A DNA stretch of 64,000 nt, taken from contig CM054178.1 of the NCBI GenBank assembly GCA_028829895.1, forward strand, positions 88,532,058 through 88,596,057. Reading direction: 5' to 3'. Source of the DNA: Sinotaia quadrata. Lineage: Eukaryota; Mollusca; Gastropoda; Architaenioglossa; Viviparidae. The notes below the pieces were generated by a model, which was given only the letters and a program-made list of their open reading frames with translations, was not told the DNA's origin and searched no databases. The first letter of the stretch is position 1. Each line of letters starts with the position of its first letter. Both the position numbers and the translations under genes were made by a program. Of the stretch, positions 11,500-25,400 are shown one piece after another.

Positions 11500-12590
11500 T
11501 ACCTTAGAGAAGATACAAAATATTTATATAAACATTTCGCAACAATTACAGAGACTTGTGTAATGGAGCTTTACACTTCCATTTCTACTGCTCTGGACAT
11601 AAGACCGGTATAGATTATTATCAGCAAGTTCTAGCACATTCTCCACCTGAGCTGTTTACTCCAAAAATATCATCATAAGCAGTTCCCAAGAGCACGTTAA
11701 CATTGGCAACAATGTATAATTGTTAAGTTTGGAAATAGGGAGAGGCAAATTCACTCCGCCACACTAGGTAACTCAACGTCAGCTTCATCTTGTCTTCTTA
11801 CCTTTTAAATAAAAAAGGATACGGTTAGTAAGTGTAATAATTAAATATATCGAACATTTTACTTTAACTCAGTGAGGAATATTGTTGTTAGTACAAATGC
11901 ATGACTTGTATTTGAATGGTGATTTGTCTGGAAAGGATAACCAGTTTTCTTTAGAAAAACACTTCTACAAATGCCTGCAACAAAAAAATGATAATAAACT
12001 AGGGATTTTTTTAAAAAATCTAAAAACAAAATATTATTATAAAAATTATAAAAATTATATCAGTTCAGTTCCCGTACCACAATTACGACATCGACAGTAA
12101 TACAACTCACAAACCCTTGCAAGTTAATGGCAAGTAATAATTGCGACAGAATCTTGCTTTCTCAAAAGAATTTCCTTCTTCTTCTTGTTGTTGCTGTAAT
12201 AGTATAATTTGTAAAAGGATACTCAAATTTCTGAAAATGTTTAATTAATTTTGAATTAAACTTTATAAAACCATTGAAATTAAATAACTCTCTTTGAAAT
12301 TAAAAATATATTATGCAAATATTGATGAACGTATTGTAACCACAGCATCAACGATGTGATTATGAACACATAATTTTACACATTTTAAAATGTATATGCA
12401 TTATTAAAATAACTTGTCAGTTTCAATGAAATTAATAAATCAGTATGACAGTTCCCTGTAGAAAGGACTATAACTCTTAGTGCCTAAAGACACTACAAAT
12501 TGACTTGGTCGCGTTCGTACCGTGGTCCAGTAGGCTTACGATTTTATTATTTTTTATAAATACTTTTTTTTGGTGTCTTTTTTATTATCA
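11500..12590. other. Intergenic, nothing recognised
   Basis: AT-rich sequence. A 72-codon frame at 11,882-12,100 is lysine/asparagine-rich with no recognisable motif. No TE ends are seen. Confidence 0.4.
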
Positions 12591-12597
12591 ATATTAT

Positions 12598-12730
12598 AAG
12601 GGGGTTGGTGGCAAAAGAGTTTAGGTTCTTGTGATGAATGCGTTTAAGTGATCGTGGTTCGAATCACATCCGTCACAAATAGTAGATGGAATTTTGGATC
12701 AATCCACAGACCTGTACCCTGGCTCCGGAC
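12598..12730 (+). mobile_element. Possible tRNA-derived SINE fragment
   Basis: GTGGTTCGAATCACATCC at about 12,654-12,671 matches the RNA polymerase III B-box consensus (GGTTCGANTCC) closely. A weak A-box-like GGTGGCAAAAGAG lies about 45 bp upstream. The 5' and 3' ends do not pair as an acceptor stem, so this is not a functional tRNA. The downstream tRNA-unrelated part and the true ends are not resolved. Confidence 0.4.
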
Positions 12731-12799
12731 TAAATCGTCGATCTCTAATTAAAGTTCTTGATTGTTTATTATATTACACAGTCAAAATTCTTTAAAGAA

Positions 12800-14330
12800 A
12801 GTATACTATGGCTGCAAAAAAATTAAACAGCGCCTTTTATTATCTGTGAGTATTGGTCATGTGACCATTAATATACATTTTTAATCTGACAAACCGGCGA
12901 TCGCAGACAAATATTCACAAATTATTTTAATTACAATGTTGAGCACAACACTCACTTAGTGACGTTCGTTGGGCAAAGAAGTGAAAATTGCTCCAAACAA
13001 CCTGACGGACATGTTAAGCTCATGAAAGAATGAGGCCTATTGAAAATCTGTCTTACAGCTGGCAGACATCCTATGGGGAGATAAGTCCTGATCACAGACG
13101 CGCATCGCGTAGCGTAACAAGGGGATTAGCGTTACCGTGAAGGGTTTAATCGTTTGCCATATGGTTTTAACAAATTGCATTTTACAATCATCTAGCATTT
13201 TTGTCGCTTGTTAAAGGCAATACAAGTAAAATTATCGGGCTTGTAAACTCTTGCGGGGAGAAAGGCGAAAGGGAATTGAGTTCTACGTGAATTATTTTTA
13301 GATAACATGCACGCGCAGACACGCTCATAATAACACACGCACACACTAAATGAATATATAGTATACGTCAATCTTCAGTCATTTACACTATCATTTAATA
13401 AAAATTACTTGAAATCAATCTGACTCTAAAACTTCAAGTACATGTATGTTAAGAAGATTTTTATAATTATAACGTTTTTAATAATCTGTAAGACCGCTTG
13501 AAAAGCAATAATCTACGTGACTAAATTAGTCGACCGGCACATAACTCTGGTATAGTCGCTCAAGGGAATACCAATAGGTTAGCTGAATTTATGTCCCCTG
13601 AATAATTCAATGTTCATATAGCACGTCTTGCGACATATATGCTTGCAAGAAAACCACGCTAATCTAAAGTTTTAAGTATGATTTACGCAAGACATCGAAG
13701 TGCTCCCTAAACTATCAGACATGTGACGAATGAACTTTCTTGCCATGAGCGAAATACATGTACTTCAGTGTTATTAGTATTATGACTGATTGAAGTGAAA
13801 ACCCTAAAGTTAAATTAAAAAGTGAAAAAGTTCGTTAGCTCTTTATTCCACACTAGATAGATGTCATTAATTAAGACGCAGCGACGCACGCTCTACAGAT
13901 CAACCCGTTATTGATCGATCGAACTGTGTTGTTTCTCAGGGGTTTGGCAGTTTGGGTGAAACTAAACGTCCAGCTAATTGACCAAATAAAGTTCAGACCC
14001 GTAGTGATGACGCCTAATTTAGGACCAGTAAACATATTGAAAACATTAATAATAGTAATTATTATAGAGTACAGGCCTATCCAAAATAAAATACAATAAT
14101 ATATATATAAAACAATTATATTATTTATACTGGGTGAATATTGGCACTGTAAACTTATTTGTATATATGATAAATCAGCTGGAGAACGTTTAAGATATTT
14201 TTATACTTAGTTCAAAGCTAAGTTAAACTTATTTCATCGTCTAAAACTCTAAATAGTCTTCATTATAAAGATCATTAGTTTTTATTGCAAAACAGTCTGA
14301 ATCCATCCGTCCTTATCCATCAATCCCTCC
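12800..14330. other. Intergenic, nothing recognised
   Basis: Mixed-composition sequence without a recognisable frame, inverted repeat or tandem array that I can support. Confidence 0.4.
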
Positions 14331-14334
14331 TTCC

Positions 14335-14396
14335 GTCCATCTGTCAATCCATCCATCCATCCGTCCGTCCTTCTCTCTCTCTCTCTCTCTCTCTCA
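14335..14396. repeat. (CCAT/CCGT)n and (CT)n simple repeat
   Basis: Imperfect CCATCCATCCGTCCGTCC tetranucleotides run into an uninterrupted CT stretch. Confidence 0.95.
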
Positions 14397-14621
14397 TCAT
14401 TTTTGCAGCCGTACAATTGTCTTTTTCTTAACTTCATTGAGCTATTTGAAAAAAATCATTTTACTTTAGATTTGTTGTTGTTATAAAAGCAGCTATTTAT
14501 TATAATATTGCCGTGTAGCATGAATTCATTTGTTGTTGCTGCTCATATTACGTGTTGACAGGATTTTCATTTTGCATTTTATTGATTGGTAATTATTTTG
14601 TAAAGCGCTTAGAGCTTATAA

Positions 14622-14650
14622 GCACACACGCACGCACTCACTCACTCACG

Positions 14651-14684
<34 letters not shown>

Positions 14685-14687
14685 CAT
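14622..14687. repeat. (CA)n-rich microsatellite
   Basis: CACA-rich stretch with CACT/CACG interruptions at its 5' side. Confidence 0.95.
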
Positions 14688-14699
14688 AATTGTTATGTT

Positions 14700-16080
14700 A
14701 TATTTAATTAAAATTATCCATTCCTTTATTTATTAGGTATAGTCTACTTTATTTCTGTTATTAACTTTGTTGCTAAAAGAAAATCATTATTCTATCAGTT
14801 ATTTAAAGAAAGAAAGAAAATATGTAGCCTACAAGCTGATAAAACATAGATCATCTTCATTTAAAACAAACTTTAAACAGTGGTCTGTTCTTGGAACAGA
14901 GATCTTTTGAAATGCCAAGCGAAACCTAACCATCACTAATAAACTCTCATTTTACTATTAAAGTCAGTGAGGGGTCGGGGAAAGGGGTGAGGAGGAACTT
15001 ATTACAGAAGCCCGTTTCTTGATATAAGCCTGTGTCACGATATCTATGTGCAAAAGTCTTGCAATCTGAACCACGTTCATATTCCACCTGATCAGCTTTG
15101 ACATTAATATTCTCTCCATCCCAAGGTATCATGCCAATTGCCTCCCCTAAATAAATATAAAAGAAAGAAAGAAGATTCTTGTCTAACTCTATCTGTTCTC
15201 AAATATAGGTGTGATGTAAACTCTTCTAAAATAACTTCAAGAATATTGATGAATTGATTAGGGGATTCAATAGTTAAAGTATTGTATGCAAGAAAATGGG
15301 AAGGGTTGGTGGAAATTTGACATGCTAAACAAGAGGGAGAAAGGGAGGACAAAAAATTCTTGACATCTTTTCTCTCCCGCCCCCCCCCCCTTACTGTTGT
15401 TGATGTATTCTCAATTTGACTCACTTGTGAATCAGGGTACATACACATTGAATGCCAATAATGCTAAAGGTGTGCATTTGTGCGTTGAGAAAAACTTTTC
15501 GTTTTCAAATTAAACAAACTTTGTTTTATTACAAGAGTGTCTCTTAAATCGCTAATTCTTTAAAACGGTGCACCTCAGCTTCTTCCGGAAGTGAAGCACC
15601 TGGATGTTATAGAGCTTTTTAAGTACGATATACAATGAAATATTTATGTCTTATCTTTATGTGACTTGGATTTAATCTTTCACAGTTTGCGAGTGGAAGT
15701 AGCATAGTTTGAGAATCTGCTTAAAAATCAATAACAATATCAATCATTGTTGATATACCGATATACATTTATAATGTATACAATGAAATATTTTATTCAG
15801 TGTTTGCTGAAAAGAAATAAGATAATTTAATACAATTAAATATTTCATTCAATATTTTTGTTGATTTAGATTACAGATGTTTCAATTTATTTTTGCAGAT
15901 GGATGCAAGCACCAAATGAGTTATGTTCTGCAAGAGAGACATATAGTACCATGGCCGTTGGCTCAGATTGCAAATGTATAGGTTTCGTGTGTGGGTTGAA
16001 GTAAACATAAAGGTTTCAGTGGATACAGGAAAAATATACAATTAGGTGGCTTTTATTTTTTTTTAAAATAACATTTTGTT
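14700..16080. other. Upstream flank of DLGAP5, no gene recognised
   Basis: The sequence has short frames on both strands (14,947-15,448, minus) with no recognisable product. TTTATTTTTGCAG at about 15,887-15,899 and TTTTGTTTCAG ending at 16,083 are acceptor-like. Either could border an unseen 5' UTR exon of DLGAP5, but no upstream donor is identified. Confidence 0.3.
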
Positions 16081-16119
16081 TCAGCATAATAGCCTCCCCT
16101 GAGTTACACACCAAAGCAG

Positions 16120-16167
16120 CCAATCAAAAAACAGCTCTGTGTTTGCTACACTAAATTTGAACAGTTG
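16120..16167 (+). promoter_or_regulatory. Putative G2/M-type promoter module (CCAAT, CHR, MYB)
   Basis: A CCAATCA box (16,120-16,126), a TTTGAA cell-cycle homology region-like word (16,156-16,161) and an adjacent CAGTTG (reverse complement CAACTG, MYB-type, 16,162-16,167) lie 90-135 bp before the DLGAP5 start codon. In animals this combination is typical of NF-Y plus DREAM/MuvB-MYB regulated late cell-cycle genes, and human DLGAP5 is a known G2/M gene. The words are short, so chance is possible. If the acceptor-like site at 16,083 is used, they would lie in transcribed sequence. Confidence 0.45.
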
Positions 16168-16254
16168 AGCCGCCGGACAAGTCCAGCTTGTTACTTACTA
16201 AGTACTTCTGTAAAGAATCATTTACAAAGCGAGTTTTTAATCCTAATTTTTAAG

Positions 16255-16462
16255 ATGGCATCACGAAGCAGCTGCTACAAGACAAAACAATCTGCTTTAG
16301 ACAAGCGTGAAAAGAGAATATTACGAGTGCATCGACGGTCAATTGATCAGCGTGAAATGCGACAAGAAGAAGTAAACAAACGACGACAAATCGAAATAGA
16401 AATGTCTCCCATCATAGAATCGAGGGGAGGATCTAAAATTCCTTCACGAAATACGACACCCG
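16255..16462 (+). CDS. DLGAP5: DLGAP5 exon 1, N-terminal microtubule-binding helix
   Basis: The start is placed at the ATG in TAAGATGGCA. The in-frame ATG at 16,165 adds 30 residues unlike HURP. The encoded LDKREKRILRVHRRSIDQRE aligns with human HURP around IRTKIAHRKSLSQKENR. The human KEN box in this stretch is replaced here (DQREMRQEE). The exon ends in phase 1 at G|GTAAAT. Confidence 0.88.
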
Positions 16463-19400
16463 GTAAATGATAATTTCCCCCCCCCCCAGAGACTGAAATT
16501 GACACATGCTTAACAGCACTGTTACTGAGTTATATCTATTCTAAGCTATACTATAGCCTATAGAAGTTAGAACTGCATATTAGTAGTATTACCAATAGTA
16601 ATGATCTATACTATAACTTATAAGTTCTGGAAGCCATTAACTGATTAAGTTATAAGCAATGGCTGTCCCAAATGAAACTGTTATATCTCATTTGGTACAA
16701 ATTTAGGATGTACTAAACATTCAACATTTTCTGACGAAAGCTACTTTCCATATTAGTATTATTACTGTTTTAAATCAAACTAAATTAGATTTACAGTCTC
16801 CCATGTGTTCTTAAGTGTGTATCACTAACACATTAAATCATTAATAGATTTCCACTTTTCGTTGATGCATCAGCTGAACGACACATGACAGGAACTATTT
16901 GACGCTTTTGTCTCTTTTGTATGACTATGGAATATCAGAAAATGTTTGACGATTTTGTTTCTTGTGCATGACTATGAAATGTCTGAAGCCATATTCTCAT
17001 GTTAATTTATTGTACATTAACATATTGTATTTCCATTTTTTAATAAAATGTGTTGCAACTTACTCATGATAATGTTTGAGATCATATTTCAGGACAATTG
17101 TAAATTTGAAAAATAATTCCCATGTACTGGAATCAGGATGTAGGCCTACATGTACAAATTACAGTTAAGATTGCACTATTGCCATATGCCATATAGTGAT
17201 ATACTAAGGTGGTTGTTTGTCCTAGCTTTATAAATTAATTCAAGCAACACTATATAGTATATTATGATCATGCTCCATAAATTCAATTTACTTGCAGATT
17301 GTCACAATGAAAAGGCATCATTGTCACTGCAGGAAAAATTTAGGAAGTGGAAGGAAGAACGTGAGTTAAAACGTAAAATAGAAGCAATGGAAAAGGCCAG
17401 AATCAAGCCTGGGTTTAAAGTTACCCACATTTCATATACAGATACAAAACTTTTCAATTTCACAAAGGATGACCCCAAGGAATCCTCTTCAAAAAAGAGT
17501 CATAAAAAAATATTAAAGGTTATAAATTTATTTCTGAACTTTAAAACTATAAAAAGATAACCATATTAGTTATTGTTCACTTAAATAAGGTTCTTATTCA
17601 TTTTGATTGTATGTGTGTGGGAGAGTTTCATATTATCTTTTGGCTTTATTTCCTAATTTTAAAAATAACAAAGAATGAAAAATTTATTTTTATCATTTCT
17701 TCTTGTTCAAACTTTTTTGCCTTTTTCTTATTGCCACTTATATTAACTCAAAATACCATTGATTATACTGTAGATTCAGATAATACGCAGGTATACATAC
17801 TAATTACTATTAGTATAACCATATTGTCATACATTTACAAACTCACCTCTACACCAGGACCTGACATTTAAATCATCAAATGAAGTGCTATCCTAAAGTG
17901 TCATAACTTGTTTTAAATTTATTTTTTGATTGTAGTCTTTAATAGAATAGATTTTCTTTATTTGGGAAGGTGAATAACCCCTATAGAAGATAATTCTAGT
18001 ACTGATATGAGAGTTAAAGATAATGAAAAGCTGAACTTTAAATGCTTGAATTAAAATTTTGAAATTGCTCTATTTGAAATGCAGATTTATGAGATAACAA
18101 ATGAGGTTAGGAGTGATTGGCTACAAAGTACAATACTAGTTTCAAATCAAAATGAGTATTTGTTTATTTTACAATCACTGCTGAAAGTTGTGGACACAGA
18201 TTAAAACAAATCTAAAAAATGGATTGAGTTTAGCAGTGTCCATGGCTAGTAGTATACTGGTTTAATGATTAAGTAGATTACACAATGCAGAGGCAAATCC
18301 TTAGCTGTAGGTGGCAGTTTGTTTTGAGAAAATGACAGGAATATTATTCGAGCATTTTACTGGTTTCAGAGTGAAAGGTGTTTTTAAAAAAATGGAGTGA
18401 CATAAGCTTTTGTAAATGTTTATGTGAGAATACATTCATTGATGTTGGTAGCAAAACCTGTATATAAATTTATAATTGTCTTGGGAAGAAAATGTTACCA
18501 AAGCTTTTTGCTAAACTACAGTCAGAAAGAAAACGGTGAGATGAGTTTATTTTCAAATGTTTAACTGAAAAAATCATAATGAAATATAATTTTGCCAGGA
18601 AGAACAATGGAGCATAAAGCTGTACATTTGCTTAAATTGCCTAAAATGAAAATGGTATTGCTGTTCGCATCACTGCTAAACAGGCAGTTCATTTAATGAG
18701 AATATGTAGAGATGTAACTTTTGCCAAAGCATCTGGTTCCAAACTTTATTTTATAATTATAGAGAAAAAGCCAATTGGTAATGTGAATTTTCATTAACTC
18801 TGCTTGTTAGCCTTCATGTTCAACTGAAAGAGGTTTGACTGTATTTCATTATTATTCCATATCAATTATCTGATGAAGCTTGCTTCATTTATGATGAATA
18901 ATCTCAGTTTAGTCATGCACTAACAATTTTAAATAACATTTAATATTAAAATTGAATGAATATATCACGTCAGCCTGCTCTGGAATTGATTTTAAAATTA
19001 AAAGTTCCATTCATAATATGTGCTTTCATTTTTTTTGTCCAGAACACTCCAATAAAATCTGTCAAGGTTGCACCTGCACCAACCAAGAGAACTTTGAGAT
19101 CTACTGGTAGTTCTGCTGTTGTCAATAGCAGTATACCCAAATCTTCCAGTTCAAATAAAAAGCAAAACAGCCTACTTGTAAAGAATCATGAGCAAATGGT
19201 TGTGAAAAGAAAAGCAACCACTGTCTCTACATCGCCTGATTTGAAAAAACTGAAAGCCTTATCATCAAAGGTCAGTCCTTTTAGTCTTTATATTTTAGCG
19301 CACTTTAGGGAGAATATTTGTATAGGTGGACTCAGATTACAATAAAGATTTGTTCTCAATATATTTTTTAAGTCATATTTATATATAATTCAGAACTGAA

Positions 19401-22400
19401 TAAAGAAATTAAAAAAAAAATCTGTTCTCGAGTCATATCACTAAAAGTTTTTAACCAATTTCATTAAGGGCAATTCCAGAAAAAATGCTCACATTTCTCA
19501 AAAATTCACACTTGATTAGGCACTTAATTTCTTTTAATCCACTTTTATCGTAATTTGTGATATTTGGAAAATGTAAAAAAATTAATACTTTTGTTTTTTG
19601 CAGCCAAATGCACTGCAATGTTTAACCATGTTTTAATTTTTCAATCTACACATTAATGCAAGACAATATGTCGGAAAGCGCATCCAGATTGTACTAACAA
19701 TTCCCTAGTCCGTAGTCGTGACTTCACAGGTTATGTTGCTATGGTAAGAAGTCAGTCTCGCAAATGAGAGCTCTTATTTCTTTCAGAAATATTGACTTTC
19801 AATACTGAAACAATTTGCATTTATACAAATCTCTGAAAAATTTTGCAGTCTAGATTCTAAGAATGGGAATGACTCATTTCATTCGGATTTATTCTTATTT
19901 GTTGCTGACCTAGATTCCATTTCACTAGGTCTTTAAAGACATGTCAATTCATTATTTATTGTCACATTTACCTGATATTTGGTTTTCTGTTGCAGATATT
20001 GTTATACAGCGGAACCCACGATAAGGCTAATTCAGATATAATGAGGTCGTAGCATGGCTTCCAAAATATATCTTAATATCTTAATCTTCCAAAATATCTT
20101 AATAATGCATTCTAATGCAAAAAAACCCCTCATTAATACGACCTCATTATTAACGCGATCTGATTTTATGGACCCCAATTATCGCGTTATAATGAGGTTT
20201 CACTGTATTTCAATAATGTAGCAATTGTTTTTCAATTACCCACCATACCTTCTTTTTTTCTTTGTCAAAATGTAAAATCTGGACTTTTGTCCAAAAAGAA
20301 TTAAACTAATCCTCATATTTAATTTGTTAAAATGTACTAAAATATGTATCAATACATTTAAAAACTCATTCACTTTCCTTTAAAATGACATATAACAAGC
20401 AACTTTCCCTCTAATATTTTTCCTGTGTTTGTGGAACTTTTTCCTGTGTGCACGGAACTGCAGTTGTTTGAGCTTGTAGAAATTTGTGTGAGGAATTTTG
20501 AAACTGGTGCATGACATTTTTCTAATGAGCTGCGCTGCTGTGCAACCTTAGAGGCACATTGATAACAAGAACCTAGGCTAAAATATATTCTAAATAGGCC
20601 AGTGTGTAATGAGGAGCAAAATCTCATGTCGATAGAGAGTTAATCTGTTCAAAAATTTTGAACAGCTAAAAAGCAAATCAGTTTCAGAGTTGGTATGTGT
20701 TATTCATTCAAGCACTGCAAAAAAAGAAAATAATAATACTTTGTGCTTTGGTTAATATGTAGCAGTCTGATTTTAATATTCTTATTTTGGTTCTTAAATG
20801 CCGAAACTAACAGTACCTCAAACTATTCTCAATAGTGCAGTCTTTTAACCATTCCCAAGTGGTATTGTAAGTGTGGCTTATCCCAGTTTGACTTTTTTAA
20901 AATAAATTTTTAATATGCTTACATATGAACAATACACACCTCATTAATCATGTTAGCACTGTCAGGAATACCTTTGAGATATTTCTCATGGAGTTATCAA
21001 TGCCACTTTTAATATGTGCACTTTTATTATCTATTAAAATCATTTGATTGTATATAAAAATATCCTATATGTCTTTTGTTGTACAGAATAAAGTTTCTTT
21101 ACAAACGGTGGGACAAGGTCATTTTATGGCCCCAACTAGATCCTCCAGCAGAAAGACAGTATCTAAAATGAAACAAGGTTTGTACTTTACCTTTCATTAT
21201 GATTGTTGGCAACTAGGCTTGTACTTTACCTCTCATAATTGCTATCGTAAAAATGGTTTATATTTTTACTATTCATAATGACTGTCAGAAACAAGGTTTG
21301 TACTTTACCTCTCATGATGACTGTTGGAAATAATGTTTGTACTTTACCTCTCATGATGACTTTTGGAAATAATGTTTGTACTTTACCTCTCATGATGACT
21401 GTTGGAAATAATGTTTGTACTTTACCTCTCATGATGACTTTTGGAAATAATGTTTGTACTTTACCTCTCATGATGACTTTTGGAAATAATGTTTGTACTT
21501 TACCTCTCATGATGACTTTTGGAAATAATGTTTGTACTTTACCTCTCATGATGACTTTTGGAAATAATGTTTGTACTTTACCTCTCATGATGACTTTTGG
21601 AAATAATGTTTGTACTTTACCTCTCATGATGACTTTTGGAAATAATGTTTGTACTTTACCTCTCATGATGACTTTTGGAAATAATGTTTGTACTTTACCT
21701 CTCATGATGACTGTTGGAAATAATGTTTGTACTTTACCTCTCATGATGACTGTTGGAAATAATGTTTGTACTTTACCTCTCATGATGACTGTTGGAAATA
21801 ATGTTTGTACTTTACCTCTCATAGTGACTGTTAGAAACAAAGTTCATGCATTACTTCTTATATATATATATATATTGACATTTAGAAACAAGATTTCTTA
21901 CATTACCTCTCATGACTTTTAGAAACAAAGTTTGTAACAATTTGCACATTAGAGACTGTTCCATGGTTAATGTAAAACAAGTAACAAACAATCCTCCACA
22001 CAGGACTTTTCTTTTAGGTTTGCCAGTTAGATGTTTTACTAACTTAGTATTAGTAAAATTTGAATGCTACTTTGTATCTGTCTAAAAAGTAATTGTTCAT
22101 TATTTATGTTATAGACATACCACATTCTGAAGATAAGAAGACAAAATACAAATCTCAAGACAATAAGATCATATACAATCAGCATAAACCAGATGACGCT
22201 AGAAAAGTATCTACTCTTCGTGGAAATGTGAAAGACTCTGTGGAACCATCCTTTGCACCCACCAACTTTGCATTTGCTGCACCTAGCAATATTTGTTCCT
22301 TTGTGTTCAAACCTCTCAGCCCAGCCAGTGCTGCCAGTTTTCTAATTCCAAATGGTGACAACACTAATGTGTCATTGTTCTCAAATAATGTAGGCAGGTG

Positions 22401-25400
22401 AGAGTTTTGGTTCCTTAGTTTTTGTTTTTGTAGTCAGGGGTTTCACAGAACAAGGGAGTTATTTCAGCATTGTAGTTAGAGTTCCATGTTTTTCTGAATA
22501 AAGATTTTCTGGGGTTTTTTTTTTTGTTTTCTTTTACTGCTGATAAGTATATCAAGAATTTAAAAAAAAATCTTATTAGGATTTTGTTTGTTCTTTTGAA
22601 AATGTTACTGTTAAGTTTTTTTAAATTTTATTTGTTAAGAAATAAAAAGTTGATTTTGAACCTATTATTTGTCCTTTTTCTTAGAGTTCAGTCTCATTTA
22701 AAAAATTTTTTATTTCACTTTTGTGAAACGTTGCTATCCATGATTCTACATTAAATAAAATTAAAAATTCCCAATAAAATAGATGCAGTTGATGTTTTTA
22801 TATGTTCAAATTTGATTTTTACAGGACTTCAACACCCCTTAAAGCAGAATCTGTGCAAAGTTTATGCGGCTACAATGACAGTCAGTCAGACAATGGTATG
22901 TTTGTTTCATGTTAATTATGTTTTACATTTTTTAATTTGGTTATTTGTAAATCTTTGAAGCAATGAAGTTCACTTATGTAAAAAGTAAAGTGTATGAATG
23001 ATTAAGAATATATGATGTGTTGACTTATGTCCTTTCCACATATTGTGCTTGTTGAATAAGCATTCAGGCACAACATTTTTTATAATAAAAAAATTCCTTT
23101 CTAAAATGAAAGTTTCTACATGATGATAAGTACAGAAATTTACAAGTTAAATAAAAGTTAAATAGTCTTTTTTAATTATAGAAAGTGGAGAATAGTTAAC
23201 ATATGTGTTCAACTTGAACAAAGCAAATTTGAATTCTAATAAATGTCCATTCACTGATTAGAAATTTCTTTGTTTTAAGTAGGCATTGTGTAACATGCTG
23301 CAATTTCCAATTTTAATTTTGATGGAAAAATTAGTCACACTAAAAATATTATAGATTTTAATAAGAAAATGTGAATATTTTGCACTACTTAAAAAGAAAG
23401 GAATCATTTTCAGAGTTGGAATGTACTTTATAAACAGGAATACATTTTATTTGAAATTTTTGCTCTTCTTCTTGTAACTGAATGTTTACCTGTGAAGAAA
23501 ATAAATAATATGAAGTTTTAAGAATTAGATACTGTTTTTTTTCCATGGCCTTTTCATAAAGTGTCCTTGCTGATGACAACTAAAGACTTCGGTAAATTGA
23601 AATTCAAGATTGGTTGGACTAGAAGAGATTCTAAACATGAATGGGTCCCCTAATATGATAATTACCTAAACAAAATTACACTCAGCAAAGCAAAGTTCAA
23701 CATTTTTTTTGCTTGGAGTCAAAAGAGTGTTGAGAAATTTAATTTTTTGCGAGAATCACTAGTTTCCAGTGCCTTTATGTATGATTAGAGCACTAAGAGC
23801 AGTTGAACTTATAAGTTAAGATGTTTCAAAATACTTTACATTGTTATATTTTAATCTATTTAAAAAGAACAGTTACAGATCACTGCTGTCTTTGAGTATG
23901 AGCAATAGTGCCTGGCCTGGTTTGACAGGTGCTTAGAGCAACCTTTACCAGTATATTTTGAAGATTATGTTTCTTAATTTGCATGAGTGAATAAATATAA
24001 TTCATTCAAGAAAGAAATTCCAGTAAATATGTTAGTATCAGTAAAACTGGTATAAGGTTCCATGCAGTCCACTGCTCATGAAAGTTAAAAAATCAGCAGA
24101 TATATTTATAAATGATTAGGAAAATTACAGTTTCATAAATTGATTTTAATCTTATTTTAAAAATATTTGTTAATTTCTTGAGAGATTTAATATAGATACT
24201 TCAGATTAACCTCGAACATGAAGGTGTTCTTAAAAAGAATAAAATAACCTTATCTAAAATTTTTAACATTTTATCTGCTAATTTTACTTGTGCCTTGCAA
24301 GTAAAGAACTGGTTGGATAGGCAGGTAACAGTAGTTGGGTTACATTTCTGCTTCTGATTTTTATCCCGCTATAATTTTATGGAGTTGCTTCCACAAAATG
24401 CATCCAAATCCACTGCTCTACAGTGCAGAACCTCAGCTCATCCGTTAGAAATATGATCATGCAGAGATGAGTCATTTATTTTTCTTTTGAGATAGGAAAT
24501 TGGTAAAGAAAGGAAAATGACTTGTATTGTCAGCTGGAATCATCATTTTAGTTCATTTTACTGATGTACCTTAGTTTGCACCTAATTAAAGTTCAGCATA
24601 ATGTGCATTCTTTCCCTGCAACATATGTTGTTTGTTACATCAAGCTGCTACTATTATTGCTTCCAAAGTAAAGAGAATGACCAGCTGAGAATGTTATATA
24701 TATGTACTTCGCATAACGAACACAATTTGTTCCAGCAGTATGTTTGTTATGCGAAACACGGTGACCCGTCAAAACCGCGAATGACAAATGCGTGCCGACA
24801 AAACCGCGCCGACAAAATCGCGCTCTTTGAAATCGACAAAATCGCGATAAACATCACCAAGTAAAGAATGGCAGGAAGTGTTATGTATGTTCGCTCTATT
24901 ACGTAACTTCTTTTCATTCTTTTCATTACCTTTGTGTAAGGATTATTTGCACTCAGTATCTCTTAATATTGCTCTTTAAACAAAATTATTAAGATTAGAT
25001 ATATGCTTCATTCTTTTCATTACCTTTGTGTAAGGATTATTTGCACTCAGTATCTCTTAATATTGCTCTTTAAACAAAATTATTAAGATTAGATATATGC
25101 TTCATTCTTTTCATTACCTTTGTGTAAGAATTATTTGCACTCAGTATCTCTTAATATTGCTCTTTAAACAAAATTATTAAGATTAGATATATGCTTCATT
25201 CTTTTCATTACCTTTGTGTAAGAATTATTTGCACGTAGTAATCTCTTAATATTGATCTTTGATGTATGCTTCATTCTTTTCATTGCATTTGTGTAAGGAT
25301 TATTTACACGTAGTATCTCTTAAATATTGATCTTTATGGTAAAATTATTAAGATTTGATGTATGCTTCATTCTTTTCATTGCCTTTGTGTAAGGATTATT

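Noticed and set aside
11302..11613. Open frame with a long Cys-Val run
   Set aside because: The run is a translated (TG)n microsatellite inside a diverged duplicate of a DLGAP5 intron.
12510..12545. tRNA-like words on the minus strand
   Set aside because: GGTACGAACGCGACC weakly resembles a B box, but there is no matching A box or foldable cloverleaf.
16165..16254. Upstream in-frame ATG extending DLGAP5 by 30 residues
   Set aside because: The extension resembles nothing in HURP. The ATG at 16,255 has a better context and gives an N-terminus that aligns with the family; the upstream stretch overlaps the putative promoter words.
21226..21922. Long repetitive open frames on both strands (about 204 and 214 codons)
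   Set aside because: They are produced by a 39-bp minisatellite, whose unit is a multiple of three, lying in intron 4. The same DNA is open on both strands and has no start or splice context.
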